From: Methanobacterium sp. | Lineage (GTDB): Archaea; Methanobacteriota; Methanobacteria; Methanobacteriales; Methanobacteriaceae | Direction: 5' to 3' | Assembly (NCBI GenBank): GCA_030539815.1 | Contig: JAUNXM010000135.1 | Span: 1-5,392, forward strand | Length of the DNA stretch: 5,392 nt | Shown here: one piece after another, positions 1 through 5,392 of the stretch | Position numbering within the stretch: the first letter of the stretch is position 1 | Layout of the letters: every line of letters begins with the position of its first letter | Position numbers and translations under genes: made by a program | The notes under the pieces: model-generated | Database searches by the model: none | Seen by the model: the letters and a program-made list of their open reading frames with translations, nothing else | Told to the model about the DNA's origin: nothing

Positions 1-332
1 GGGGATTTCACATCGCCATGGTTATTATCAGTGGAAGTGCAAAACTGGCCCATGTAAATCACCAGCTGGCAACACCTGACGCCAAGTTCCTGGGAGTTAC
101 AGCATCAGATATTATAAACTACGATCTTCCCACTGACCCCCTTAAAGATATTGACGTTTTACGGCTTAAAGAGCTCTCCAAGGATCCCCGTTACAAGGAT
201 GAAGCCTGGCAAGTGGAGATCAAGAAGATGCTCAAAATAGGGAAAAAAGCAGAACAGCAGTCTTTCTCTAAGTACGGACTGGAGTACGTGGTTGACACTT
301 ACCTACCTGAAAAACTTGATGCACTGGAATAA
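1..332 (+). CDS. top6A: DNA topoisomerase VI subunit A, C-terminal fragment (5' end outside window)
   Basis: This is the end of the catalytic A subunit of type IIB topoisomerase VI, the Spo11-related subunit that, with Top6B, makes ATP-dependent double-strand passages to relax supercoils and separate chromosomes. The reading frame is open from the first base: codons from position 3 read [20 protein letters not shown], and the split codon before them ends in GG, which fits the Trp of the family's DxDPWG TOPRIM motif just outside the window. The ATG at 18 is therefore internal. The visible part is the last third of the TOPRIM domain ([16 protein letters not shown], typical of Top6A) and a helical C-terminus ending [14 protein letters not shown], which matches the usual ending of methanogen Top6A. 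The catalytic tyrosine and the TOPRIM acidic residues lie upstream and cannot be checked. Top6B usually lies directly upstream of top6A in archaea. A strong terminator follows the stop, so gap downstream is probably transcribed separately. Confidence 0.93.
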   Translation, partial: GFHIAMVIISGSAKLAHVNHQLATPDAKFLGVTASDIINYDLPTDPLKDIDVLRLKELSKDPRYKDEAWQVEIKKMLKIGKKAEQQSFSKYGLEYVVDTYLPEKLDALE

Positions 333-346
333 ACAATTCCTAACGA

Positions 347-392
347 ATCAGCCTTGGAATAAAAAGGCTGATACTAATTTTTTTTAATTTTT
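347..392 (+). terminator. Hairpin plus T-run terminator after top6A
   Basis: A perfect 9-bp inverted repeat, ATCAGCCTT (347-355) and AAGGCTGAT (364-372), has an 8-nt loop. It is followed by eight Ts at 378-385 and five more at 388-392. It starts 14 nt after the top6A stop. Archaeal RNA polymerase stops mainly at oligo-T tracts, so the T-runs alone would probably do; the hairpin adds support. The rest of the gap to position 520 is AT-rich with no gene that I can see. Confidence 0.75.
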
Positions 393-522
393 CCACGAAA
401 TTTACTCAAGTTTTAATCTTTGAATTGATTGAAAGTGTTAAATGCCTGTAATAATAGATTATGGCTAGTTTAATTGCCGAATAATTCATATGATATCTTT
501 TTATTTTCTAAATTAATATCAT

Positions 523-580
523 AAAATTTATTATATTCTAAAAAAGATAGATAGAATTAATATAATACTATAACGGGGAT
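523..580 (+). promoter_or_regulatory. Putative archaeal promoter and SD-like site for gap
   Basis: The AT-rich stretch just before gap holds a TATA-like box, TTTATTATAT (about 527-536), preceded by an A-rich segment that could serve as a BRE. With usual archaeal spacing (TATA centre about 25 nt before the start site), transcription would start near 556-562 and give a leader of roughly 25-30 nt. A second candidate, TTAATATAATA (557-567), would leave almost no leader. An SD-like GGGGA at 575-579 lies 7 nt before the ATG and decides the start at 587. The promoter is inferred from composition and spacing only. Confidence 0.4.
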
Positions 581-586
581 TTTATT

Positions 587-1603
587 ATGAAAAACGTAGG
601 GATAAATGGATACGGTACTATTGGAAAAAGAGTCGCAGATGCAGTCGTCTGTCAGGATGACATGCAGATCGTGGGAGTAACCAAGAGAACTCCTAACTTT
701 GAAGCCCAGATGGCAGTGGAAAAGGGATTCCCACTTTACATAAGTGCACCAGAGAGGGAAGGATTATTTGAAGAAGCAGGAATAAAAGTAACTGGAACCA
801 TTGATGATCTCTACGATAAAGTGGAGGTTATGGTAGACTGCACACCCGGAGGAATAGGTGCTAAAAACAAAGAAATATATGCTGAAAAAGGAATTAAGGG
901 CATATTCCAGGGCGGTGAAAAACACGAGCAAATTGGAAAGTCTTTCAATTCATTTACCAACTACCAGGACAACTGGGGTGCAGACTACGTTAGGGTGGTT
1001 AGCTGCAACACCACTGGTCTCTGCCGAACCTTAAAACCAATCCATGACCTTTGCGGTATCAAAAAGGTGAGGGCAGTTATGGTACGACGGGGAGCTGACC
1101 CTGGACAGGTTAAATCTGGCCCAATAAATGCAATTGTTCCCAACCCACCTACCGTACCCAGCCATCACGGCCCTGATGTGAAGACAGTGATGTACGACCT
1201 GGACATTACTACCATGGCCCTACTGGTACCTACCACCCTCATGCACCAGCACAACCTCATGGTGGAACTGGAAAACACACCCTCATTGGATGAGGTGATC
1301 GATACACTGGAAGCAACCCCTAGGGTTCTCTTAGTGGAAGCCGAAAAGGGATTAGGTTCAACTGCGGAGATAATGGAATGTGCACGGGATTTAGGCAGAC
1401 CTAGAAGTGACTTATTCGAAATAGCAGTTTGGAAAGAGTCTCTAAATGTCAAAGATGGAGAACTCTTCTACATGCAGGCCATTCACCAGGAATCAGATGT
1501 GGTGCCTGAGAATGTGGATTGTATCCGTGCCATGCTCAAGATGGAAGAAGATCCAGCTAAATCCATTGCAAAAACCAATAAGAATATGGGAATAATGGGA
1601 TAA
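587..1603 (+). CDS. gap: Glyceraldehyde-3-phosphate dehydrogenase, archaeal type (NAD(P)+)
   Basis: This cytosolic homotetrameric enzyme interconverts glyceraldehyde-3-phosphate and 1,3-bisphosphoglycerate; in autotrophic methanogens it works mainly in the gluconeogenic direction. The 338 residues match the usual length of the archaeal class (EC 1.2.1.59), which is only distantly related to bacterial GAPDH. The N-terminal Rossmann fold shows [16 protein letters not shown] at 5-20, with the GxGxxG glycines at 8, 10 and 13. Lys33-Arg34 after the second strand fit the NADP preference often seen in archaeal enzymes (inference). The catalytic cysteine is Cys140 in [17 protein letters not shown] at 167-172 is conserved, and the catalytic histidine is probably His220 in LMHQHN. 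The C-terminus contains the family-typical [36 protein letters not shown]. The start is set by the alignment of the Rossmann motif and by an SD-like GGGGA 7 nt upstream. The gene is complete, with no damage seen, and appears monocistronic between terminator-like sequences. Confidence 0.97.
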   Translation: MKNVGINGYGTIGKRVADAVVCQDDMQIVGVTKRTPNFEAQMAVEKGFPLYISAPEREGLFEEAGIKVTGTIDDLYDKVEVMVDCTPGGIGAKNKEIYAEKGIKGIFQGGEKHEQIGKSFNSFTNYQDNWGADYVRVVSCNTTGLCRTLKPIHDLCGIKKVRAVMVRRGADPGQVKSGPINAIVPNPPTVPSHHGPDVKTVMYDLDITTMALLVPTTLMHQHNLMVELENTPSLDEVIDTLEATPRVLLVEAEKGLGSTAEIMECARDLGRPRSDLFEIAVWKESLNVKDGELFYMQAIHQESDVVPENVDCIRAMLKMEEDPAKSIAKTNKNMGIMG

Positions 1604-1645
1604 ATTCCCACCCTCACCATATTTTCTCATTTTTTTAAAATTTTA
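1587..1645 (+). terminator. Putative terminator overlapping the gap stop codon
   Basis: TGGGAAT (1587-1593) and ATTCCCA (1604-1610) form a perfect 7-bp inverted repeat around the TAA stop of gap. A shorter alternative stem uses TGGGA at 1596-1600. A run of seven Ts at 1630-1636 and a further T-rich stretch to about 1645 follow after 20 nt. The T-run is the more likely archaeal termination signal; the stem is too far from it for a classic bacterial-type terminator. The remaining sequence up to 1700 is AT-rich and shows no gene. Confidence 0.4.
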
Positions 1646-1703
1646 ATTAACTAAATTAGTATTTCATTATTTTTATCAATTTTAATCATTCAAAAAATGA
1701 ATA

Positions 1704-1773
1704 CCATTTTATAATAATTCAGAATACATAATCTAAATTAAAATCACGATTTATTAAATCGGTACCCTAAAAA
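1704..1773 (+). promoter_or_regulatory. Putative promoter of the PHP gene with a palindromic site
   Basis: A TATA-like TTTTATAATA lies at 1707-1716, which would place a start site near 1735-1740 and give a leader of about 35 nt. A perfect palindrome, CGATTTA-T-TAAATCG (1747-1761), sits between that point and the ATG at 1774. No SD sequence precedes the ATG. If the AT-rich centre of the palindrome itself acted as the TATA box, the transcript would be close to leaderless. Either way the palindrome would overlie the core promoter or the 5' leader, so an operator or a leader hairpin is possible but unproven. Confidence 0.35.
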
Positions 1774-2409
1774 ATGAAATTTGACCTCCATACCCACACC
1801 AAATATTCTTCTGATGGAATTATTGAACCTGATAAAGTGGTTAAAACTGCAATAAAAAGAGGATTATCTGGAATAGCCATCACTGACCATGACACCCTTG
1901 AGGGGTCTTTAATGGCTAAGAAATACGAAACTGAGGACTTTGAGGTTATTATAGGATCAGAGATTAGTACCGAACGTGGGGAAATTATTGGCCTATTTCT
2001 GTCTCATGAAATTAAATCTAACATATTCCAGGATGTATTGGAAGAAATTAAAGAACAGGATGGGATTACCGTACTTCCTCACCCCTTTGATGATATTCGC
2101 AGAAATGGTATTAATCCTGGTAAAAAGGATATTAAATTAGTAGACTGTGTGGAAACCTTCAATTCACGTTGTTTACGTCAAAAATACAATAATAAAGCCA
2201 TTGAATTTGCCAGGACGAATGGTTTAAGTGGGGTTGCAGGTAGTGATGCACATTTTGCCAGTGAAATTGGCAATGCAGGGATAATTATCAATGGAGATGA
2301 CTTGAGAGAGGCCCTTATCAAAGGAAAGTTAGAGATTTTCGGGGAAAAATCATCCCTTGTTAACCTGGTGGTTACCAAGATGGTTAAAACCTGGCGAAGT
2401 TCATTTTAA
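1774..2409 (+). CDS. PHP-domain metal-dependent phosphoesterase
   Basis: The 211-residue protein belongs to the PHP (polymerase and histidinol phosphatase) superfamily, whose members hydrolyse phosphate esters using a cluster of two or three metals. All expected ligand motifs are visible: HTH at His6 and His8, Asp14 in SSDG, TDHD at 37-40 (Asp38, His39), Glu63 in GSEIS, His103 in LPHPF, and GSDAH with Asp158 and His160. A complete set suggests an active enzyme. The segment from VETFNSR (126-132) to the end resembles the C-terminal PHP-associated domain. It is shorter than E. coli-type nucleoside 3',5'-bisphosphate phosphatase (RnaAM/TrpH), lacking the large insertion between the Glu63 and His103 motifs, so the substrate cannot be assigned; histidinol phosphatase or a small nucleotide phosphatase are possible. 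The start gives MKFDLHTHT, typical of the family, although there is no SD. No signal peptide is seen. It is flanked by gap and a membrane glycosyltransferase-like gene, neither of which reveals its job. Confidence 0.9.
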   Translation: MKFDLHTHTKYSSDGIIEPDKVVKTAIKRGLSGIAITDHDTLEGSLMAKKYETEDFEVIIGSEISTERGEIIGLFLSHEIKSNIFQDVLEEIKEQDGITVLPHPFDDIRRNGINPGKKDIKLVDCVETFNSRCLRQKYNNKAIEFARTNGLSGVAGSDAHFASEIGNAGIIINGDDLREALIKGKLEIFGEKSSLVNLVVTKMVKTWRSSF

Positions 2410-2487
2410 GATTTAAAAAAATAGATATCCAGTGGGACGAAAGATAGATGAGGTTAATGTTATTGGAATTATAGAAAAATTTGAAAT

Positions 2488-2546
2488 AACCTTATTAATT
2501 TATGGGTTGAAACAGGGCCCGGGATAATCAATATGTTTAGTTGGAG
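2488..2546 (+). promoter_or_regulatory. Putative promoter and SD for the membrane glycosyltransferase-like gene
   Basis: A TATA-like TTATTAATTTA at about 2492-2502 lies 50 nt before the ATG at 2552 and would give a leader of about 25-30 nt. GGAG at 2543-2546 is a good SD with 5-nt spacing and fixes the start at 2552. The DNA between the PHP stop (2409) and here holds no gene; after the PHP stop there is an A-rich rather than a T-rich stretch, so no terminator is evident for the PHP gene and read-through into this gene is possible. Confidence 0.35.
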
Positions 2547-2551
2547 TTTAC

Positions 2552-2866
2552 ATGCAGGAAAAGATTAAATCACTGATTTCTAATGATAACTCCCGTGGAG
2601 ATATTACCACCCCTCTTTTATTAATTATTTTAGTTGTTATCACACGAATACCATTCGTTAGCAAGTTTCTCTATGAATGGGACTCTGTAAACTTCGCTCT
2701 GGCACTGGATAAATATGACATACTCCTGCACCAGCCCCAACCACCAGGATACATTCTCTTTGTGGGTCTAGGAAAGGTTTTCAATCAAATCTTCCAGGAT
2801 GCCAACACCACCCTGGTATTCATGAGCATACTCTTCAGCGCCTTAACAGTTATTCTAGTGTATTAA
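2552..2866 (+). CDS. N-terminal part of the GT-C-type membrane protein (104 aa, ends at the in-frame TAA)
   Basis: This is the part that would be made if the TAA is real. A good SD (GGAG, 5-nt spacing) precedes the ATG. Residues 20-36 form a first membrane helix ending in TRIPF. The following loop carries YEWDSVNFALAL (41-52), where Glu42 and Asp44 fit the acidic catalytic or metal-binding motif of the first extracytoplasmic loop in GT-C enzymes. HQPQPPGYILF (60-70) resembles the HxPPG-type segment common in this superfamily. A further helix, LVFMSILFSALTVILVY (88-104), is cut at its end. It has the proposed catalytic loop but lacks most of the membrane core, so on its own it is unlikely to be an active transferase. 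It is most probably a truncated fragment of the longer gene. Confidence 0.6.
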   Translation: MQEKIKSLISNDNSRGDITTPLLLIILVVITRIPFVSKFLYEWDSVNFALALDKYDILLHQPQPPGYILFVGLGKVFNQIFQDANTTLVFMSILFSALTVILVY

Positions 2867-2893
2867 CTTGGTAAACAATTATTTTCAAGGAAC

Positions 2894-4294
2894 GTGGCAA
2901 TTACTGGGGCAATTTTACTTATATTCAGCCCCATATTCTGGTTCTATGGAGAAATAGCAACCATATACCCCAGTGAAGCCTTTTTAGCCATTTTAATAGC
3001 TTACACATCATACCAGTCATTGAAAGGTAGTAGGAACTTTTTATATCTTTCAGCTATTGCCCTGGGCCTGGCTGGTGGATTTCGGCAGGATCTCATCCCC
3101 TTCATGTTTCCATTATGGTTATTTTGCTTATTATATCCGGCAAGAGATAACTACCCGAATATGATTAAAAGAACTATACCCCCCATGGTAGTCATGGGTT
3201 TGTCCATCTTAACCTGGCTTTTACCCACCATCTTCCTGGCAGGTGGGCTGGAAAGTTATCTCAATTCCAGTGGACACTTCTCAGCCTCATTTAAAACTAG
3301 TTCAGTGTTATTCGGAGCTTCACTCTCCAATCATCTATTGATGGATGGAATGCTGGCTTCCTGGCTGATGATAGGCCTTGGTTTTCTGGGCGGGTTCTTA
3401 ATATTGTTATTCATTATTTTTAAAAGGGAAAATATTCTGGATAATGTGATGTTTAAAAGTCCGAAATTCATGTTTATGAGTCTCTGGATACTGCCTTCAT
3501 TCATTTTTCTAGTTTTCATCCCGTTATCTAAACCAGGATATACCTTAATTTTCCTACCAGCACTTTTTTTAGTCTTAGGATATGTTGTGATTACTTTTTC
3601 CAGAGATATTAGTCTTAAATTAAATGTTTCCCCAAAAACTGTTTTATGTGCAATGTTGATTTTATATATGGTTCTAAACAGTGCTTACTTCCTTTATCCT
3701 TATAATTTAAATGAGGAAAGTACTTGGGAAACCCAGATCACCCATATGAACTCCACAGAGAAGATTATCTTAGGATTGGACATGTTATTTATGTACAATA
3801 ATGAAAAAATAATCAACAATGACCAGAACATGGCCTGGCACCTGGAAATTATTGGAAACCTGTCCAGTTCAAATCCCAACAGTACAGAGATTATTATAAG
3901 GGATATTATCCGGGAAGACCAGGGTTTTAGCTGGAGAAAAGCCATGTACCAGTTGCCAGAATACGATGTTTATTACCTTTTTGATTCTGAGAACTCCCAG
4001 CTTAAAAGTAACAAGCTCGATAATCAAGTTTCCTTTTCCTACGGGAAGAACCATAAGTACCAGAGCTCCCAATCCAATTTATTGGAAATCCCCATAAAGT
4101 CGTCCACAGAAAGGGTAGTGTGGATAATGGATCACCGATCCCAATTTTTCAAGGAGTTGCAATCCAAAATAGAGATTAAAACCATAGTATTACCTAATAA
4201 TTTAAATATATATTATTCTGACGTAAAAGATAAAAAAATAGATTTTAAAGTGGGTAAATTCATATTTAAAACTACTAACTCCACTTCTAACTAA
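2894..4294 (+). CDS. C-terminal part of the GT-C-type membrane protein (membrane core and hydrophilic tail)
   Basis: This frame carries 466 codons if begun at GTG 2894, but the GTG is probably an internal Val codon: the in-frame sequence upstream is protein-like back to the TAA, and the only SD-like bases (AAGGA, 2887-2891) are just 2 nt away. Hydrophobic segments, numbered from the GTG, lie at about 3-19, 26-42, 48-82 (two helices around GGFRQD, 61-66), 94-118, 156-176, 192-211, 214-234 and 249-269. YPSEAF (25-30) and GGFRQD look like conserved loop motifs. From about 270 to 466 the protein is hydrophilic, rich in Asn, Ser and Lys, and probably lies outside the membrane; I do not recognise a domain there. 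Without the N-terminal EWD loop this part should not be catalytic alone. Re-initiation giving a two-piece protein cannot be excluded. Confidence 0.6.
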   Translation: MAITGAILLIFSPIFWFYGEIATIYPSEAFLAILIAYTSYQSLKGSRNFLYLSAIALGLAGGFRQDLIPFMFPLWLFCLLYPARDNYPNMIKRTIPPMVVMGLSILTWLLPTIFLAGGLESYLNSSGHFSASFKTSSVLFGASLSNHLLMDGMLASWLMIGLGFLGGFLILLFIIFKRENILDNVMFKSPKFMFMSLWILPSFIFLVFIPLSKPGYTLIFLPALFLVLGYVVITFSRDISLKLNVSPKTVLCAMLILYMVLNSAYFLYPYNLNEESTWETQITHMNSTEKIILGLDMLFMYNNEKIINNDQNMAWHLEIIGNLSSSNPNSTEIIIRDIIREDQGFSWRKAMYQLPEYDVYYLFDSENSQLKSNKLDNQVSFSYGKNHKYQSSQSNLLEIPIKSSTERVVWIMDHRSQFFKELQSKIEIKTIVLPNNLNIYYSDVKDKKIDFKVGKFIFKTTNSTSN

Positions 4295-4295
4295 A

Positions 4296-4346
4296 ATGAC
4301 CCCTAATTTTCCTATAATGTTCTTCCTCATTTATTTATTAATTTTT
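4296..4346 (+). terminator. Weak T-rich terminator-like stretch after the membrane gene
   Basis: The stretch after the TAA at 4292-4294 is rich in pyrimidines and T, with TTTT at 4308-4311 and ATTTATTTATTAATTTTT ending at 4346. Archaeal polymerase can stop at such T-rich tracts. I see no strong hairpin here, and the last part overlaps the first of two direct repeats. Confidence 0.25.
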
Positions 4347-4376
4347 GAAAATACAACCAAATTTTTGAAAATACAA
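4340..4376 (+). repeat. Two tandem 17-bp direct repeats, period 20 bp
   Basis: AATTTTTGAAAATACAA occurs at 4340-4356 and again, without mismatch, at 4360-4376, with three bases (CCA) between. The 20-bp period is close to two helical turns, so both copies would face the same side of the DNA. The second copy also begins an imperfect inverted repeat: GAAAATACA (4367-4375) against TGTATATTTTC (4381-4391), which pairs apart from two extra bases. The site lies about 205-240 bp upstream of pscS and just after the membrane gene. Function is unknown: a regulator-binding site, a replication slip or an old insertion scar are all possible. Confidence 0.8.
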
Positions 4377-4427
4377 TGAATGTATATTTTCTTTCTGGGA
4401 AAATATTATGTTAAACAAAAAAGAGAA

Positions 4428-4463
4428 TCAAAAATAAGTTAAAGTAATATTCAAAAATGAGTT
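4428..4463 (+). repeat. Pair of 13-bp near-identical repeats, inverted core of the upstream pair
   Basis: TCAAAAATAAGTT (4428-4440) and TCAAAAATGAGTT (4451-4463) differ at one base and are 23 bp apart. Their first eight bases, TCAAAAAT, are the exact reverse complement of ATTTTTGA in the pair at 4341-4348 and 4361-4368. The pscS upstream region therefore has four copies of this 8-bp core, two in each orientation. In DNA this AT-rich, some chance recurrence is expected. Confidence 0.6.
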
Positions 4464-4515
4464 GTGAATGTTGAATTAGATAAAAATAAATTAACGAATA
4501 CCAGCTAACCCTCCA

Positions 4516-4574
4516 GGATAAATATTGTACTGGGACTTACTTGTAATTATAAATTTTATTAAAGAGAATGGTGA
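4516..4574 (+). promoter_or_regulatory. Putative promoter and SD of pscS
   Basis: Two TATA-like boxes are present. GATAAATATT (4517-4526) would give a start site near 4548 and a leader of about 33 nt. TTATAAATTTTATT (about 4547-4560) would put the start at or past the SD, so it fits less well. GGTGA at 4570-4574, 6 nt before the ATG, matches the 16S-complementary GGAGGTGATC core and fixes the start at 4581. The DNA between 4295 and 4516 holds the repeats but no gene that I can support. Confidence 0.4.
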
Positions 4575-4580
4575 ATGCCT

Positions 4581-5392
4581 ATGAATTGTCAAGATTACTC
4601 CCTTAATCGCCAGACAGAAAGAGAAAATCTAAACCTTAATCCCCTCCAGCGCGGAGGAGTACTTCCACCTGAATCACGCCAAGCATTATACGAATTTTCC
4701 GATGGTTACAGTGTCTGTGATTACTGTGCCGGCCGTCTGGATCAAGTATCAAAACCCTCTATTAATGGGTTTTTAGACGATATGGCCAGCTTTATTAATG
4801 TAGATCATGCTAGAACCGTTCACGGCGCAAGGGAGGGTAAATTTGCAGTGATGCACGCCCTTTGCCAGCCCGGAGACACGGTATTAGTCGATGGCAACGC
4901 CCATTACACCAGTCACCTAGCAGCAGAACGTAATGGTCTTAACATCGTGGAAGTTCCCAGTAGTGGCTACCCTGAACACCGGATTAGTTCTGAAGGATAC
5001 CAGGAAACCCTGGATGAATTATATGATATGGGTGAGGAGGTTAGTCTGGTTCTTCTAACCCATGTGGATGGTGATTATGGTAATGTTACTGATGCCAAGG
5101 GTGTTGGTAAAGTTGCCCACAAAACAGGTATCCCCTTCCTTTTAAACTGCGCATATTCAATGGGTAGGATGCCTATTGATGCTAAAGGGTGGAATGTGGA
5201 TTTCGTGGTGGGCAGTGGTCATAAAAGTATGGCTGCCTCTGGACCTATTGGTATCCTGGGAGTGCAGGAGGAATGGGCTGATCTAATTTTGAAAAGATCC
5301 AATCGACATGAGGTGAAGGAACTGGAAATGCTGGGATGCACCAGTCGTGGAGCACCAATTGCAACTTTAATGGCATCTTTACCTTATTTAAT
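4581..5392 (+). CDS. pscS: O-phosphoseryl-tRNA(Cys):Cys-tRNA synthase (SepCysS), 3' end outside window
   Basis: SepCysS is a PLP-dependent enzyme that converts O-phosphoserine bound to tRNA(Cys) (made by SepRS) into cysteinyl-tRNA(Cys), the second step of the indirect cysteine route of methanogens. It may act in a complex with SepRS and SepCysE. The first 270 codons are present, without frame breaks, from a roughly 370-400 residue family. Diagnostic segments are [19 protein letters not shown] (18-36), [14 protein letters not shown] (41-54) with the paired Cys46 and Cys49, [14 protein letters not shown] (81-94) at the PLP site, [14 protein letters not shown] (108-121), and [14 protein letters not shown] (211-224) with the PLP lysine Lys215. 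[10 protein letters not shown] (251-260) carries the third conserved cysteine, Cys253. These three cysteines correspond to those proposed to carry the persulfide or iron-sulfur cluster used for sulfur transfer. A good SD (GGTGA, 6-nt spacing) supports the ATG. It stands alone after a 286-bp gap, so it probably has its own promoter. Confidence 0.96.
   Translation, partial: MNCQDYSLNRQTERENLNLNPLQRGGVLPPESRQALYEFSDGYSVCDYCAGRLDQVSKPSINGFLDDMASFINVDHARTVHGAREGKFAVMHALCQPGDTVLVDGNAHYTSHLAAERNGLNIVEVPSSGYPEHRISSEGYQETLDELYDMGEEVSLVLLTHVDGDYGNVTDAKGVGKVAHKTGIPFLLNCAYSMGRMPIDAKGWNVDFVVGSGHKSMAASGPIGILGVQEEWADLILKRSNRHEVKELEMLGCTSRGAPIATLMASLPYL

Larger units (their letters stand above)
2552..4294 (+). 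pseudogene. GT-C-type polytopic membrane glycosyltransferase-like gene, interrupted by one in-frame TAA
   Basis: The 104-codon segment at 2552-2866 and the long open frame to 4294 lie in the same frame, separated only by TAA at 2864-2866. The codons after it (LGKQLFSRN) continue the protein naturally into VAITGAILLIF, so ignoring the stop gives one 580-codon gene. Its architecture is that of GT-C membrane glycosyltransferases of the PMT/RgtA-D or DUF2723-like kind, which use a lipid-phosphate sugar donor outside the membrane: a first membrane helix, an acidic loop motif Glu42-Trp43-Asp44, HQPQPPGY (60-67), about 8-10 further hydrophobic helices to about residue 384, then a roughly 195-residue hydrophilic tail. 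No known recoding mechanism reads TAA as an amino acid in methanogens (pyrrolysine uses TAG, selenocysteine TGA). A TTA-to-TAA change, giving ...VYLLGKQ..., is the simplest explanation. Since no other damage is seen, the lesion is recent or a sequencing error. The exact family and sugar are unknown. Confidence 0.7.

Noticed and set aside
1165..1452. 95-codon open frame on the minus strand inside gap
   Set aside because: It lies wholly within a strongly supported gene, is Ser-rich with no recognisable family and has no context of its own; it is a shadow of gap.
1688..1702. ATTCA/TGAAT inverted repeat in the gap-PHP intergenic DNA
   Set aside because: The stem is only 5 bp around an A-run, easily expected by chance in this composition.
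2178..2378. 66-codon minus-strand open frame inside the PHP gene
   Set aside because: It is opposite conserved PHP motifs including GSDAH and has no independent support.
2515..2523. GC-rich GGGCCCGGG in the AT-rich gap before the membrane gene
   Set aside because: It contains only 6-bp restriction-site-like palindromes (GGGCCC, CCCGGG), with no longer symmetry and no T-run; no function can be supported.
2864..2866. Recoding of the stop codon to an amino acid
   Set aside because: The codon is TAA. Methanogen recoding is known for TAG (pyrrolysine) and TGA (selenocysteine), not TAA.
3331..4072. Three minus-strand open frames (62, 81 and 67 codons) inside the membrane gene
   Set aside because: They overlap each other or the coding frame on the other strand, and their hydrophobic content is what the opposite strand of this gene would give.
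4340..4376. CRISPR-like array
   Set aside because: There are only two copies with a 3-bp gap; no spacers of 30-40 bp and no cas genes are present.
4408..4437. Nine-codon ATG-initiated frame upstream of pscS (MLNKKENQK), considered as a leader peptide
   Set aside because: It has no convincing SD, no cysteine codons as would be expected of a cysteine-sensing leader, and lies over 140 bp from pscS.

Overview
The window looks like a piece of chromosome from a mesophilic methanogenic archaeon of the order Methanobacteriales, probably close to Methanobacterium. The reasons are archaeal topoisomerase VI subunit A, archaeal-type (class II) glyceraldehyde-3-phosphate dehydrogenase, SepCysS (the tRNA-dependent cysteine pathway typical of methanogens), AT-rich intergenic DNA with T-run terminators and TATA-like boxes, and moderately AT-rich codon use. 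The genus is inferred from protein character; no database search was possible.

Layout, all on the + strand: (1) 1-332, the C-terminal end of top6A, followed by a clear hairpin plus T-run terminator at 347-392. (2) 587-1603, complete gap, with its own promoter-like region and an SD-like sequence. (3) 1774-2409, a small complete PHP-domain metallophosphoesterase, preceded by a perfect 15-bp palindrome. (4) 2552-4294, a multi-pass GT-C-type membrane glycosyltransferase-like gene interrupted by one in-frame TAA at 2864-2866. The reading frame is otherwise open for 580 codons, so it is either a recent nonsense pseudogene, a sequencing error or a split gene. (5) 4295-4580, AT-rich non-coding DNA with two pairs of short repeats in opposite orientation. 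(6) 4581 to the window end, the first 270 codons of pscS (SepCysS), with all diagnostic cysteines and the PLP lysine present.

Each gene is separated from the next by 142-286 bp holding terminator-like or promoter-like sequence, so these look like single-gene transcription units rather than one operon. The functions are mostly housekeeping: DNA topology, glycolysis/gluconeogenesis, phosphoester hydrolysis and Cys-tRNA formation. The membrane glycosyltransferase-like gene is the accessory element. I see no mobile element, CRISPR array, tRNA or rRNA, and no convincing new multi-gene system. The points most worth a second look are the single nonsense codon in the membrane gene and the repeat cluster upstream of pscS.
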